Of a DNA stretch of 64,000 nucleotides, positions 25,901 to 34,552 are shown one piece after another. The translations under genes were made by a program, and so were the position numbers. Under the pieces are notes generated by a model, which was not told the DNA's origin, ran no database searches, and worked only from the letters and a program-made list of their open reading frames with translations. Within the stretch, counting starts at the first letter, position 1; each line of letters starts with the position of its first letter. The DNA is from Janthinobacterium sp. 344 (lineage in GTDB: Bacteria > Pseudomonadota > Gammaproteobacteria > Burkholderiales > Burkholderiaceae_D). The stretch covers positions 1,329,819 to 1,393,818 of the forward strand of contig NZ_FOKL01000001.1 of the NCBI RefSeq assembly GCF_900112025.1, in the 5' to 3' direction.

Positions 25901-26573
25901 CGTTGTTTTCCGCCAGGCGGAAGCCCCGTCCGCGCACCGTGTGGATCAATTGCGGCAAGCCCGCCGCATCGACCTTGCCCCGCAGGTTGCGCACGTGGAC
26001 GTCGATCAGGTTATCGATGCCGATCAGGTCCGCCTGCCAGATCTGCTCGGCCAGGCGCGCGCGGCTCACCACTTCGCCCGCCTGGCGCAGCAGGATCAGC
26101 AAAATCGCGTATTCCTTGGGTGTCAGCACCAGCGGCGTGCCGCCGCGCGTCACCTGGTGGCTGACGGGATCGAGCGTCAGGTCGGCCAGCGCCAGCACCA
26201 GCGGACGGCTGATGTCGGAGCGGCGCAACAGGGCGCGGATGCGCGCCAGCAGCTCCTCGAACTCGAATGGTTTGGTCAGGTAATCGTCGGCGCCCGTGTT
26301 CAGGCCCGCCACGCGGTCCGCCGTGGCGTCGCGCGCCGTGAGCATCAGCACGGGGGTCTGGATGGCGCGCGCGCGCAAGTCGCGGCAAAAATCGATGCCC
26401 TGCTTGCCCGGCAACATCCAGTCCAGCACGATCACGTCGTAGTCGACGGCGTAGCTTTCCTCCTCGCCCTCTTCGGCGCTGTGCGCCACGTCGACGACAA
26501 AGCCTTCTTCCTGCAAGCCACGGGCCAGCAGGCGCGCCGCCTTGCGGTCGTCTTCCACCAGCAGAATCCTCAT
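25893..26573 (-). CDS. OmpR/PhoB-family response regulator
   Basis: A 226-residue regulator. The receiver domain has D51 (VLDWMLPGKQG) as phosphoacceptor, acidic E7-D8-D9, T in LMLTAR and K in LTKPFEF. A winged-helix DNA-binding domain follows, with the recognition segment around GIDNLIDVHVRNLRGKVD. The ATG at 26573 is used since the receiver begins at MRILLVEDD. It diverges from czcB; direct TTCAG repeats lie in the shared gap and again before mgtC, which makes both likely targets. Family resemblance is to CzcR/CopR/QseB-type regulators. Confidence 0.93.
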   Translation of the reverse strand: MRILLVEDDRKAARLLARGLQEEGFVVDVAHSAEEGEEESYAVDYDVIVLDWMLPGKQGIDFCRDLRARAIQTPVLMLTARDATADRVAGLNTGADDYLTKPFEFEELLARIRALLRRSDISRPLVLALADLTLDPVSHQVTRGGTPLVLTPKEYAILLILLRQAGEVVSRARLAEQIWQADLIGIDNLIDVHVRNLRGKVDAAGLPQLIHTVRGRGFRLAENNGG

Positions 26574-26643
26574 GCCTGCGCCTCCCGTCTCTCCGCGTTT
26601 TCCATGCCGGCATTCTACCTCGCGCTGCCCTGCGCGCACCGAA

Positions 26644-26699
26644 CCTGAAGAATGATTCAGGCGTTCTTGGGCGCTTCTTCAGGACCGCCTTGCTATGCT
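26644..26699 (+). promoter_or_regulatory. czcB promoter region with TTCAG repeats
   Basis: CCTGAAG and TTCAGG form an inverted repeat (26644-26661), and a second TTCAGG occurs at 26678, placing the two TTCAG copies 22 bases apart, two helical turns. A -10-like TATGCT follows at 26694-26699. The arrangement is typical of OmpR-type direct-repeat sites. Confidence 0.5.
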
Positions 26700-26813
26700 T
26701 TCCCGGCGCTGCAGTAACGCTGTTTCATGACGCTGCATGCGCCCCCTCTGACCGCCCGCCTGGGCATGGCATCCACGCATGCCCCATCACCACCAACAAC
26801 AAGGAAACACGGG

Positions 26814-27959
26814 ATGAACACGACCACCCCCAACGCCCTGGGCGCCTGCTGCGCGCTCGCCGTGGCCCTCGGCTGCTCGGCCCTGGCCGGCTGCGCCAAG
26901 CCGACGGCGGCCGCTCCGCCATCAGCGTCAGTCCAGTCGACGCACCTGGACGACGGCAGCATCGCCGTCGACAAGATGTCGCCGCTGCGCCAGCGCCTGC
27001 GGATCGCGCCCGCGCTGGAACAGGACATCGCCACGCAGACGGAGGCGCCGGGCAGCATTGTCGCCATGCCGGAAAAACTGGTGAAGATCACGCCGCCCCT
27101 GGCCGGGCGCATCACGCGCCTGCAACGGGCGCTGGGCGACAGCGTGAAGGCGGGCGAACCGCTGTTCACGCTCGATTCGGCGGAACTGAGCGCCGCCCAC
27201 GCGGACGACAGCAAGGCGCGTTCCAGCCTGCTGCAGGCGCGCCAGGAACTGGAGCGCCAGAAAACCCTGTTCGAGGCGCAGATCGCCGCGCGCAAGGAAT
27301 ACGAAGCGGCGCAAGCGGCCTTCGAGCAAGCCAATAGCGACGCCCAGGCCAGCGCCGACAAGCTGGCGCAGTACGGCGCCGGCGCGCGCGGCACACGCGG
27401 CACCCGCCGCGACTACGTGCTGCGCTCGCCCATCGCCGGCACCGTGATCGCCATGGATGGCGCCCAGGGCGGCTACTGGAACGATATCAACGCGCCCGTC
27501 ATGACGGTGGCCGATCTCTCCACCGTGTGGCTGTCGGCCAACGTGGCCGAGCGGGACCTGGCGCAGCTGGCCGTGGGGCAGACGGCGCGCATCACCGTCG
27601 ATGCCTGGCCCGGCAAAAGCTTCCAGGGCAAGGTGGCGTATGTGGGCGCCGTGCTCGATGCGGAAACGCGCACGGTGCAGGTGCGCGTAGCCATCGACAA
27701 CCGCGCCGGCGCCTTCAAGCCGGGCATGTTCGCCCACGCTCAATTTGCCGGCGCCAGCCGCCGCGCCATCCTCGTGCCGGCGGCCGCCGTGCTGCAAGGC
27801 GGGCTGTCGACGCGCGTGATGGTGGAAAAAAGCCCGCTGGTATTCACGCCGCGCACGGTGGAAGTGGGCGCCAGCCATGGCGACCAGGTGGAAATCGTCG
27901 CGGGACTCAAGGCGGGCGAACGCATCGTCGTCAAGGAAGGAGTGCTGCTCAATGATTGA
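26814..27959 (+). CDS. czcB: CzcB-like metal efflux RND adaptor (lipoprotein)
   Basis: A 381-residue membrane-fusion protein. A lipoprotein signal ends in LAGC near residue 26, followed by lipoyl halves (PPLAGRITRLQRALGDSVKAG and SPIAGTVIAMDGAQGG), a coiled hairpin rich in Gln/Glu, and a beta-barrel. The ATG at 26814 has AAGGAAA before it and puts the lipobox in place; an upstream start at 26727 would not. It couples the CzcA pump to the CzcC channel, and CzcB proteins can also bind and pass metal. It overlaps czcA by 8 bases. Confidence 0.9.
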   Translation: MNTTTPNALGACCALAVALGCSALAGCAKPTAAAPPSASVQSTHLDDGSIAVDKMSPLRQRLRIAPALEQDIATQTEAPGSIVAMPEKLVKITPPLAGRITRLQRALGDSVKAGEPLFTLDSAELSAAHADDSKARSSLLQARQELERQKTLFEAQIAARKEYEAAQAAFEQANSDAQASADKLAQYGAGARGTRGTRRDYVLRSPIAGTVIAMDGAQGGYWNDINAPVMTVADLSTVWLSANVAERDLAQLAVGQTARITVDAWPGKSFQGKVAYVGAVLDAETRTVQVRVAIDNRAGAFKPGMFAHAQFAGASRRAILVPAAAVLQGGLSTRVMVEKSPLVFTPRTVEVGASHGDQVEIVAGLKAGERIVVKEGVLLND

Positions 27960-30900
27960 CCGTTTCATCGCCACCTGCTGCCAGCGGCGCGGCATCGTCT
28001 GGCTGGTCCTGCTGTTCGTCACCGCCTATGGCATCTACAGCTGGAAGCAGCTGCCCATCGAGGCGTATCCCGACATCGCCGACGTCACTTCGCAGATCGT
28101 CACGCAGGTGCCGGGCCTGGGCGCCGAGGAAATCGAGCAGCAGATCACGATTCCGCTCGAACGCGCCCTGCTGGGCACGCCGGGCATGCACGTGCTGCGC
28201 ACGCGCAGCCTGTTCGCGCTGTCGCTGATCACGGTGGTGTTCGACGATGGCAGCGACGGCTATTTCACGCGCGAGCGGCTGCAGGAGCGCCTCGCCAGCG
28301 TCAACCTGCCCTACGACGCCAAGCCGGGACTCGATCCCTACACGTCGCCGACGGGCGAGATCTACCGCTACACGCTGGAATCCAAGAGCCGCAGCCTGCG
28401 CGAACTGTCCGAGCTGCAGTTCTGGACGGTGATTCCGCGCCTGCAGCAGGTGCGCGGCGTGGCGGACGTCAGCAATTTCGGCGGCCTGACGACGCAGTTC
28501 ATGCTGGAACTCGATCCCGCAAAACTCGACAGCTACGGCTTTTCGCTGGCACAGGTGAAGGAGGCCATCAACGCCAACAACATCAGCGGCGGCGGCAGCG
28601 TCATCGACCGCGGCCAGCAGTCGTACGTGGTGCGCGGCGTGGGCCTGCTGCATTCGCTCGATGACATGGGCAACGTCGTCGTCAGCAGCAAGGATGGCGT
28701 GCCCGTGCTGGTGAAGGACCTGGGCCGGCTCGCTTACGGCAACGTGGAGCGGCGCGGCATCCTCGGCAAGGACAACAATCCCGACACCATCGAAGGCATC
28801 ACCCTGCTGCTGAAGGATTTCAACCCGTCCGAGGCGCTGGCGGGCATCCATGCGGCCGTGGACGACCTGAACGCCAACGTGCTGCCGAAGGATGTGAAAG
28901 TGGTGCCCTACCTGGACCGCAGCTCGCTGATCGACGCCACCCTGCACACGGTGGGATTTACCCTGGGCGAAGGCATGCTGCTGGTCGCCCTGGTGCTGCT
29001 GCTGTTTCTGGGCAGCCCGCGCGCGGCCGCCATCGTCGCGCTGACCATCCCGCTGGCCCTGCTGATCGCCTTCATCTTCATGCACCATTTTAAGATTCCT
29101 GCCAACCTGCTGTCGCTGGGGGCGATCGACTTCGGCATCCTCGTCGACGGTTCCGTGGTGGTGCTGGAAAACATACTGCGCCGCCGTGAACGCGAGCAGG
29201 ACCGGCCCCTCGCCCTGCAGGACGCCATCGACGCGACCCTGCAGGTGGCGCGCCCCATCATGTTCGGCATGGCCGTCATCATCGCCGCCTACCTGCCCCT
29301 GTTCGCCTTCCAGCGCATCGAGTACAAGCTGTTTTCGCCGATGGCCTATGCGGTCGGCGCGGCGCTGGTGGGCGCGCTGGTGGTGGCGCTGGTGCTGATC
29401 CCGGGACTGGCCTGGCTGGCCTTTCGCAAGCCGCGCCGCATGCCGCACAACCGCGTGCTGGACACACTCGCGGCGGCGTACGGGCGCTTCCTCGAGCGCA
29501 TGGTGGGCCGGAAGCGCTGGGTGGCGGGCGTCTGCGCCGCCTCGCTGGCGGGCCTGGCCATTCTGGGCGCCGGCATCGGGCGCGATTTCCTGCCCTACCT
29601 CGATGAAGGTTCGCTATGGCTGCAGGTGCAGATGCCGCCCGGGATCACCCTGGAGAAGGCTGCCGAGATGGCCGGTGAATTGCGCCGCGCCGCGCTGGAG
29701 TTCCCGGAAGTGTCGAGCATCGTCACGCAGACGGGCCGCAACGACGATGGCACCGACTACTGGACGCCGTCGCACATCGAGGCCAGCGTGGGCCTGCATC
29801 CGTACAAAAGCTGGAAGTCGGGCATGAGCAAGCAGCAGCTGATCGCAAAAATGAACGAGCGCTTCGCGCGCATGCCCGGAGTCACAGTCGCCTTCATGCA
29901 GCCGATGATCGATGGCGTGCAGGATAAATTGTCGGGTGCGCATAGCGACCTGACGGTGAAAATCTTCGGCAACGACCTCGATGCAGTGCGCGCCATCGCC
30001 GGCAAGGTGGCCAACGTCCTGAAAACCGTCCCCGGCGCCTCCGACGTGGCGGTGGACGTGGAGCCGCCGCTGCCCAACCTGAAGGTGGAACTGGACCGGG
30101 CCAAGGCGGCCCGCTACGGCATCAACGCGGCCGACGTGGCCGACCTGATTGCCACCGGCATCGGCGGCGCGCCCATCGGCCAGGTCTACGTGGGCGAGAA
30201 AAGCTACGACATCGCCGTGCGCTTCCCGCCCGCCGTGCGCTCCAGCCCCGACGCCATCGCCAACTTGAAGCTCACGGCCGCGAATGGCGCCAAGGTGCCG
30301 CTGGCGCAAGTGGCCAGCATCGGCACCACCTCGGGCGAGAGCGTGATCGTGCGCGAGATGGGACGGCGCCACATCATCGTGCGCCTGAACGCCCGCGGGC
30401 GCGACCTGGCCGGCTTCCTGGCCGAGGCGCGCCCGCTGGTGGCGCAAGCCGTGGCCGATGAACACCAGCGCATCAGCGTCGAGTGGGGCGGCCAGTTCGA
30501 AAACCTGCAGCGCGCGCAAAGCCGCTTGGCGCTGATCCTGCCGATGACGCTGGGCGCCATGTTCCTGCTGCTGTTTTGCCAGTTCCGCAACCTGCGCCAG
30601 CCCGCGCTGGTCTTGCTGGCCGTGCCGCTGGCCATGCTGGGCGGCCTGGCCGCGCTGCACCTGCGCGGCATGACCCTGAACGTATCGAGCGCCGTCGGCT
30701 TCATCGCCCTGTTCGGCGTGGCCGTGCTGAACGCCGTGCTGATGCTGGCGCAGATCAACCGCCTGCGCAGCGACGAGGGCAAAAGCCTGCGCGACGCCGT
30801 GCTCGATGGCGCGCGCGACCGCATGCGCCCCGTGCTGATGACGGCCACCGTGGCCGCCCTGGGCCTGACGCCGGCCATGCTGGCGACGGGCCTGGGCAGC

Positions 30901-31056
30901 GACGTGCAGCGCCCGCTGGCCACCGTGGTGGTGGGCGGCCTGGTGACGGCGACGGCGCTGACCCTGCTGCTGCTGCCGGCCCTGTATTACCTGATCGAGG
31001 CGTATGTACAACGACGCCACACGCACACCGAAGGAGCATCCCATGACGCGTTTTAA
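27952..31056 (+). CDS. czcA: CzcA-like heavy-metal RND pump
   Basis: A 1034-residue RND permease of the heavy-metal efflux (HME) group. It has twelve helices and the HME-type helix-4 motif D393-FGILV-D399-GSVVVLEN, in contrast to the DD of drug pumps. Further marks are the YPDIAD N-terminal segment and GVAVLNAVLMLAQ on helix 10. It expels divalent cations, probably Zn, Co, Cd or Ni, from the periplasm or cytoplasm by proton antiport. The exact metal is not settled by the motif. The ATG overlaps czcB, and czcC overlaps its 3' end by 14 bases, so the three are one coupled unit. Confidence 0.92.
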   Translation: MIDRFIATCCQRRGIVWLVLLFVTAYGIYSWKQLPIEAYPDIADVTSQIVTQVPGLGAEEIEQQITIPLERALLGTPGMHVLRTRSLFALSLITVVFDDGSDGYFTRERLQERLASVNLPYDAKPGLDPYTSPTGEIYRYTLESKSRSLRELSELQFWTVIPRLQQVRGVADVSNFGGLTTQFMLELDPAKLDSYGFSLAQVKEAINANNISGGGSVIDRGQQSYVVRGVGLLHSLDDMGNVVVSSKDGVPVLVKDLGRLAYGNVERRGILGKDNNPDTIEGITLLLKDFNPSEALAGIHAAVDDLNANVLPKDVKVVPYLDRSSLIDATLHTVGFTLGEGMLLVALVLLLFLGSPRAAAIVALTIPLALLIAFIFMHHFKIPANLLSLGAIDFGILVDGSVVVLENILRRREREQDRPLALQDAIDATLQVARPIMFGMAVIIAAYLPLFAFQRIEYKLFSPMAYAVGAALVGALVVALVLIPGLAWLAFRKPRRMPHNRVLDTLAAAYGRFLERMVGRKRWVAGVCAASLAGLAILGAGIGRDFLPYLDEGSLWLQVQMPPGITLEKAAEMAGELRRAALEFPEVSSIVTQTGRNDDGTDYWTPSHIEASVGLHPYKSWKSGMSKQQLIAKMNERFARMPGVTVAFMQPMIDGVQDKLSGAHSDLTVKIFGNDLDAVRAIAGKVANVLKTVPGASDVAVDVEPPLPNLKVELDRAKAARYGINAADVADLIATGIGGAPIGQVYVGEKSYDIAVRFPPAVRSSPDAIANLKLTAANGAKVPLAQVASIGTTSGESVIVREMGRRHIIVRLNARGRDLAGFLAEARPLVAQAVADEHQRISVEWGGQFENLQRAQSRLALILPMTLGAMFLLLFCQFRNLRQPALVLLAVPLAMLGGLAALHLRGMTLNVSSAVGFIALFGVAVLNAVLMLAQINRLRSDEGKSLRDAVLDGARDRMRPVLMTATVAALGLTPAMLATGLGSDVQRPLATVVVGGLVTATALTLLLLPALYYLIEAYVQRRHTHTEGASHDAF

Positions 31057-32320
31057 TGTATTCCTGGCGGCCTGGCTGCTGGCGCCCGGCGCCGGCGCCG
31101 CCCCGTTGACCTTCGACACCTACCTGGCCGCCGTGGAAAGCCACAGCCTGGAACTGCAGGCGCAACAGCAAGGCATCGTCTCGGCCAGGGCCGGCATCGG
31201 CATCGCCGGCCTGCGCCCCGATCCCGAATTCACGCTGGGCGCCGCGCGCGACACGGTGCACGCGCTGCCGCACCGTCCCGTCACGTGGACGCCGGCCCTC
31301 AGCATGGCCATCGAGACGGGCGGCAAGCGCGCCGCGCGCATCAAAGCCGCGCAGAGCAATGTGGCGCTGGCCGAGGAAACGGTGGCCGGCTTCAAAAGCG
31401 AGCTGTATGGCACGGCCGCCGCCGCGTTCACGGAAGCGTGCCGCACGCGCGAGGTCGTGGCGCGCAAGGAGTTGACCATGGCGGCCCTGTCGAAAGTCGT
31501 CGCAGCGAATGGCGTGCGCCTGAAGGCGGGCGACGTGGGCGGCATCGAACTGCTGCAGTCGCGCGTGGAACGCGACCAGTTCGAGGCCGAGCTGGCGCAG
31601 GCGCGCAGCGAGGCGGACAGCGCCATGCTGGCCCTGTCGCCTCCGCTGGGGCGCCAGGTCGACAGCCTGTTCCCGCAGGCGCAGCTGAGCTGCGACTTCG
31701 CCGCGTTTGCGGACCAGGAGGCCAGCGTGCTGGTGCCGCAGGCGCTCAACGCCCGCAGCGACGTGCGCATCGCCCGCGCCACCCTGGAGAACCTGCGCGA
31801 TGGCGCGGCGCTGGTGCGCGCCAACCGTTCCGTCGACCCCACCGTGACGCTGGGCCTGTCCGCAGCGCGCGGCTACCGCGACGGCGTCGATGCCAACGGC
31901 GACACCGTCGACGGCGCGCCCCGCTCGCGCGCGCTGTCCGTGTCGCTGGCCATCCCCATCCCCCTGTCGCGGCGCGACCACGGCGACGTGGTGCAGGCCG
32001 AAGCGGGCGTGACGCAGGCGATGCTGGCCTTGCGCCAGGCGGAACTGGCGGCGGAAACGCAGGTGCGCACGGCGCAGCGGCAATGGCGTTCGGCGCAGGA
32101 AAGGCTGGCGCGCTACCGCGACGGCGTGCTGCTCGATGCGCAAAAGGTGGTCGATGGCATGCGCCTGTCTTACTTCAGTGGCAATGCCTCGCTGCTGGAA
32201 TGGCTGGCGGCGCAGCGCTCGGCCGACGAGGCGTATCAAGGCTATCTGCAGGCGCGCGCCGATGCCGCCATCGCCAGCACGCAGCTGCAACTGGCCATCG
32301 GCCAACGGCCGCGCTTGTAG
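31043..32320 (+). CDS. czcC: CzcC-like outer-membrane channel (TolC family)
   Basis: A 425-residue TolC-family protein. A signal peptide (MTRFNVFLAAWLLAPGAGAA) precedes two repeats of long amphipathic helices rich in Ala, Gln and Glu, as in outer-membrane efflux proteins. It completes the tripartite pump as the outer-membrane duct. The ATG at 31043 has AAGGAG eight bases upstream. It comes last in the operon, whereas the classic czc order is C-B-A, so this is a B-A-C arrangement. It is convergent with the small charged protein at 32400. Confidence 0.9.
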   Translation: MTRFNVFLAAWLLAPGAGAAPLTFDTYLAAVESHSLELQAQQQGIVSARAGIGIAGLRPDPEFTLGAARDTVHALPHRPVTWTPALSMAIETGGKRAARIKAAQSNVALAEETVAGFKSELYGTAAAAFTEACRTREVVARKELTMAALSKVVAANGVRLKAGDVGGIELLQSRVERDQFEAELAQARSEADSAMLALSPPLGRQVDSLFPQAQLSCDFAAFADQEASVLVPQALNARSDVRIARATLENLRDGAALVRANRSVDPTVTLGLSAARGYRDGVDANGDTVDGAPRSRALSVSLAIPIPLSRRDHGDVVQAEAGVTQAMLALRQAELAAETQVRTAQRQWRSAQERLARYRDGVLLDAQKVVDGMRLSYFSGNASLLEWLAAQRSADEAYQGYLQARADAAIASTQLQLAIGQRPRL

Positions 32321-32399
32321 TGCTCAGAACAGGGGAGAAGATACAACGGGAGGACACCGGCGCGGCGGCAAGGCCGCACCGGTCAGCAAGAACGGGGAA

Positions 32400-32609
32400 T
32401 TACTGTGGCTGGGCCGGCGCGTCGGCGCCGTCGGCCGCATCCGCGTCGCTGTCATCCGCGTCAGGCGCTTCGCCTTCAGCGCCCTCTTCGCCGTCGGCCG
32501 GCTTCGGATTGTTTTTCGCTTCCAGCTTGCGCCTGGCTTTTTCCTCGGCTTTCTTCTTCTTTTCCAGCTCTTTTTGCCGTTTTTCGTATTGGAAATTTGT
32601 CTTGGCCAT
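32400..32609 (-). CDS. Small charged protein, Lys-rich then Asp/Ala-rich
   Basis: A 69-residue protein. The first half is a strongly basic helix (KRQKELEKKKKAEEKARRKLEAK, in two pieces around residues 10-32); the second half is acidic and disordered-looking (DADDSDADAADGADAP). A strong ribosome site AGAGGT sits before the ATG, which supports it being a real gene. Similar small proteins are common beside housekeeping genes in betaproteobacteria, but I know of no function. The split charge suggests interaction with nucleic acid or another protein. It lies 80 bases downstream of xerD on the same strand. Confidence 0.75.
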   Translation of the reverse strand: MAKTNFQYEKRQKELEKKKKAEEKARRKLEAKNNPKPADGEEGAEGEAPDADDSDADAADGADAPAQPQ

Positions 32610-32689
32610 TTACTACCTCTTTAGTTTTTTATTGTTACAGATAACCGCATAAGGCACATTATGACGCAGTTGGGCGAAACGCAAAGTTT

Positions 32690-33607
32690 TTAGCCTCGGG
32701 GATGATGCTGCGCATGCAGCAGTTTCAGCCGCTCGCGGGCCACATGCGTGTAGATCTGCGTGGTGGAAATATCGGAGTGCCCCAGCAATAATTGCACGAC
32801 GCGCAAGTCCGCGCCATGGTTCAGCAAGTGTGTGGCGAACGCATGGCGCAAGGTGTGCGGCGACAGGGGCGCCGTGATGCCGGCGTGCAGCGCGTGCTTC
32901 TTGATGATGACCCAGAACATTTGCCGCGTCATGGCGCCGCCGCGCCGCGTGACGAACAGGGCGTCGTCCATCTGGCCGTCGAGGATCACGCCGCGCGCCT
33001 CCTTCAGGTAGCGCTCGATCCACAGGCGCGCCTGCTCGCCGAACGGCACCAGGCGCGTCTTGCTGCCCTTGCCCGTGATGCGCAGCACGCCATCGTTGAG
33101 GCTCAGCTCCACCGATTGCAAGTCCACCAGTTCCGACACGCGCAAGCCGCTCGCATACATGAGTTCGAGCATCGTGCGTTCGCGCAGGCCCAGCGGCGTG
33201 CTGACGTCGGGCGCGGCCAGCAGCGCTTCCACCTGCGCCTCGCTCAGGGTATGCACGAAGCGCGCCGGCTGCTTGGCCGAGACCATCTTCAGGCACGGGT
33301 CGGCGGCGATATGCTTGTGCCGCAAGGCCAGCTGGTAAAAGCGCTTGAGCACGGACAGGCGCCGGTTCGACGAGGTCGCCTTGCTCTCGTCGTGGCGGGC
33401 GGCGAAATACGCGTCGATGTCGGCCGTGGACACCTCGTACAGGCCCTCGCGCCCGGGCCGGTTCACTTCCAGCCAGCGCGCGAACAAACGCATGTCGCGG
33501 CGGTAGGCGTCCAGCGAATTTTTCGACAGGCCGTCCTCCAGCCACAGGCTGTCGCAGAATTCATCGATCAGGGTGGCGTTGTCGGGCGCCAGCAGGCTGT
33601 TCATCAT
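32690..33607 (-). CDS. xerD: Tyrosine recombinase XerD
   Basis: A 305-residue recombinase. An N-terminal SAM-like core-binding domain (residues 10-100) is followed by the catalytic domain with the full set R156, K180, H251, R254, H277 and nucleophile Y286. With XerC it resolves chromosome dimers at dif during division, activated by FtsK. Length and the LRHAFATHLLNHGADLR segment fit XerD rather than a phage integrase. The start overlaps the ogt stop (ATGA), so ogt and xerD are co-transcribed. Confidence 0.93.
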   Translation of the reverse strand: MMNSLLAPDNATLIDEFCDSLWLEDGLSKNSLDAYRRDMRLFARWLEVNRPGREGLYEVSTADIDAYFAARHDESKATSSNRRLSVLKRFYQLALRHKHIAADPCLKMVSAKQPARFVHTLSEAQVEALLAAPDVSTPLGLRERTMLELMYASGLRVSELVDLQSVELSLNDGVLRITGKGSKTRLVPFGEQARLWIERYLKEARGVILDGQMDDALFVTRRGGAMTRQMFWVIIKKHALHAGITAPLSPHTLRHAFATHLLNHGADLRVVQLLLGHSDISTTQIYTHVARERLKLLHAQHHPRG

Positions 33608-34116
33608 CGTGTGGACCGCCCGATGCCCGCCACGCCTTCATGCGCCAGCAGCCAGCGCTTCACGCCCAGGTGAAAACCGTCCGCATCGTCGTGGTGCGAA
33701 AAGCCGCCCAGGCCGCCGGCGGCCGTCACCCGGTGGCACGGTATCACCAGCGGAAACCAGTTGGCGCCGCACGCCTGGCCCACGGCGCGCGGCGCCGAGC
33801 CGATGCAGCGCGCCACGTCGCCATAGGTGCGCACCTTGCCGCGCGGGATCTGCGCGATGGCGGCCCACACCTTGCGCTGATAAGCGCTGCCCAGTGGCGC
33901 CAGGGGCAGGTCGAACGGCGCATCGGGATCGCCAAAATAGCGCGCCAGCTGCACGCAGGCCTGCCCGGCGACGGCATCCTCGGCGTCCTTTTCCAGGAAG
34001 TACGGCGGCAGGTACACCAGCTCGCGCACCAGACCACCTTCCGTGCGCACGCCCATGGCGCCGAACGGCGCGGCGACGATGGCACTGAACAGCTCACTAC
34101 CCTGTTGTTTTTTCAT
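33604..34116 (-). CDS. ogt: Methylated-DNA--protein-cysteine methyltransferase
   Basis: A 170-residue repair protein with the acceptor cysteine C127 in IPCHRV and the helix-turn-helix segment around YQRKVWAAIAQIPRGKVRTYGDVA. It removes alkyl groups from O6-guanine and O4-thymine in a one-time transfer to its own cysteine. The absence of an N-terminal Ada domain marks it as the constitutive Ogt type. The conserved C-terminal GGFSHHDDADGFHLGVKRWLLAHEG is slightly unusual in its Asp-rich turn. It heads the ogt-xerD transcript. Confidence 0.92.
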   Translation of the reverse strand: MKKQQGSELFSAIVAAPFGAMGVRTEGGLVRELVYLPPYFLEKDAEDAVAGQACVQLARYFGDPDAPFDLPLAPLGSAYQRKVWAAIAQIPRGKVRTYGDVARCIGSAPRAVGQACGANWFPLVIPCHRVTAAGGLGGFSHHDDADGFHLGVKRWLLAHEGVAGIGRSTR

Positions 34117-34238
34117 CAGCTAATCAAAGGTCAAGTGTGGCAAATATACAACTGGAGCCACCCGGAGGCACCCAAAACGGGCATCGCAGGACAATTATGC
34201 ACCGTCTTTCCGCATGCCGGCGGCCCTGTCGCGGGACG

Positions 34239-34267
34239 AAAAAAAAGCGCACCAGTCGGTGCGCTTC
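34239..34267 (-). terminator. Strong intrinsic terminator (minus strand)
   Basis: A 9-bp stem, AAGCGCACC with GGTGCGCTT, around the loop AGTC, followed in the minus-strand direction by eight T residues. It ends whatever is transcribed leftward from the 34.25-34.5 kb region, either the candidate RNA or read-through from dctPQM. Confidence 0.85.
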
Positions 34268-34487
34268 AAATATTGCTTCACGTTCCCGGTCGTTTGGGTC
34301 CGCCGGTGCCGGCTTGTGGCCGCAGACAGCTATGACTCAACAACTTCTGTGAAACGTGTGTCTCCTCAATATATCCCCGGTATCAATACCGTTTTTATGG
34401 ACCACTCCCCCACCAACCTGATAACCAATTCTGTACCGCAGCCTTGCTACCCGGGCGCATATGCTTATACGTGTTTCCCCGTAAGGC
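34243..34487 (-). ncRNA. Candidate structured non-coding RNA (unidentified; 6S-like features weak)
   Basis: On the minus strand a -10-like TATGAT (34493-34498) is followed by about 245 bases without a coding frame, ending in a textbook terminator (34239-34267). Within it, CGCCCGGGT can pair with ACCGGCG near the other end, CTTACG with CGTGAAG, and ACGGTA with TACCGG around a tetraloop. This gives a long hairpin with a terminal stem, the general shape of 6S RNA. The segment GGTTGGTGGG resembles part of 6S RNA as I recall it. It lacks the hallmark sequences of RNase P, tmRNA and SRP RNA. The identity is therefore open. Confidence 0.4.
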
Positions 34488-34552
34488 CGCCCATCATAGC
34501 GCATTTATTCGGCCGGATCGACTTTTTTTGCACCATGACGGGGACAGTTATT

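Larger units (their letters stand above)
34117..34552. other. Gene-free stretch between ogt and dctM
   Basis: About 435 bases without a convincing protein gene. The right 300 bases carry promoter, folding and terminator signals for a minus-strand RNA (annotated separately). The left part holds the ogt promoter region; I see nothing else in it. Confidence 0.5.

Noticed and set aside
29614..31119. Long antisense frames over czcA and czcC
   Set aside because: No ribosome sites or family similarity; the overlapping plus-strand genes are unmistakable.
32690..33607. Phage or integron integrase
   Set aside because: Length, catalytic residues and linkage with ogt fit chromosomal XerD; no attachment sites, phage genes or cassettes are nearby.
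34243..34487. RNase P RNA, tmRNA or SRP RNA
   Set aside because: The hallmark sequences (GGAAAGTCCGGGC, the tRNA-like ends, GGTCAGGTCCGGAAGGAAGC) are absent; only an unidentified or 6S-like RNA remains possible.
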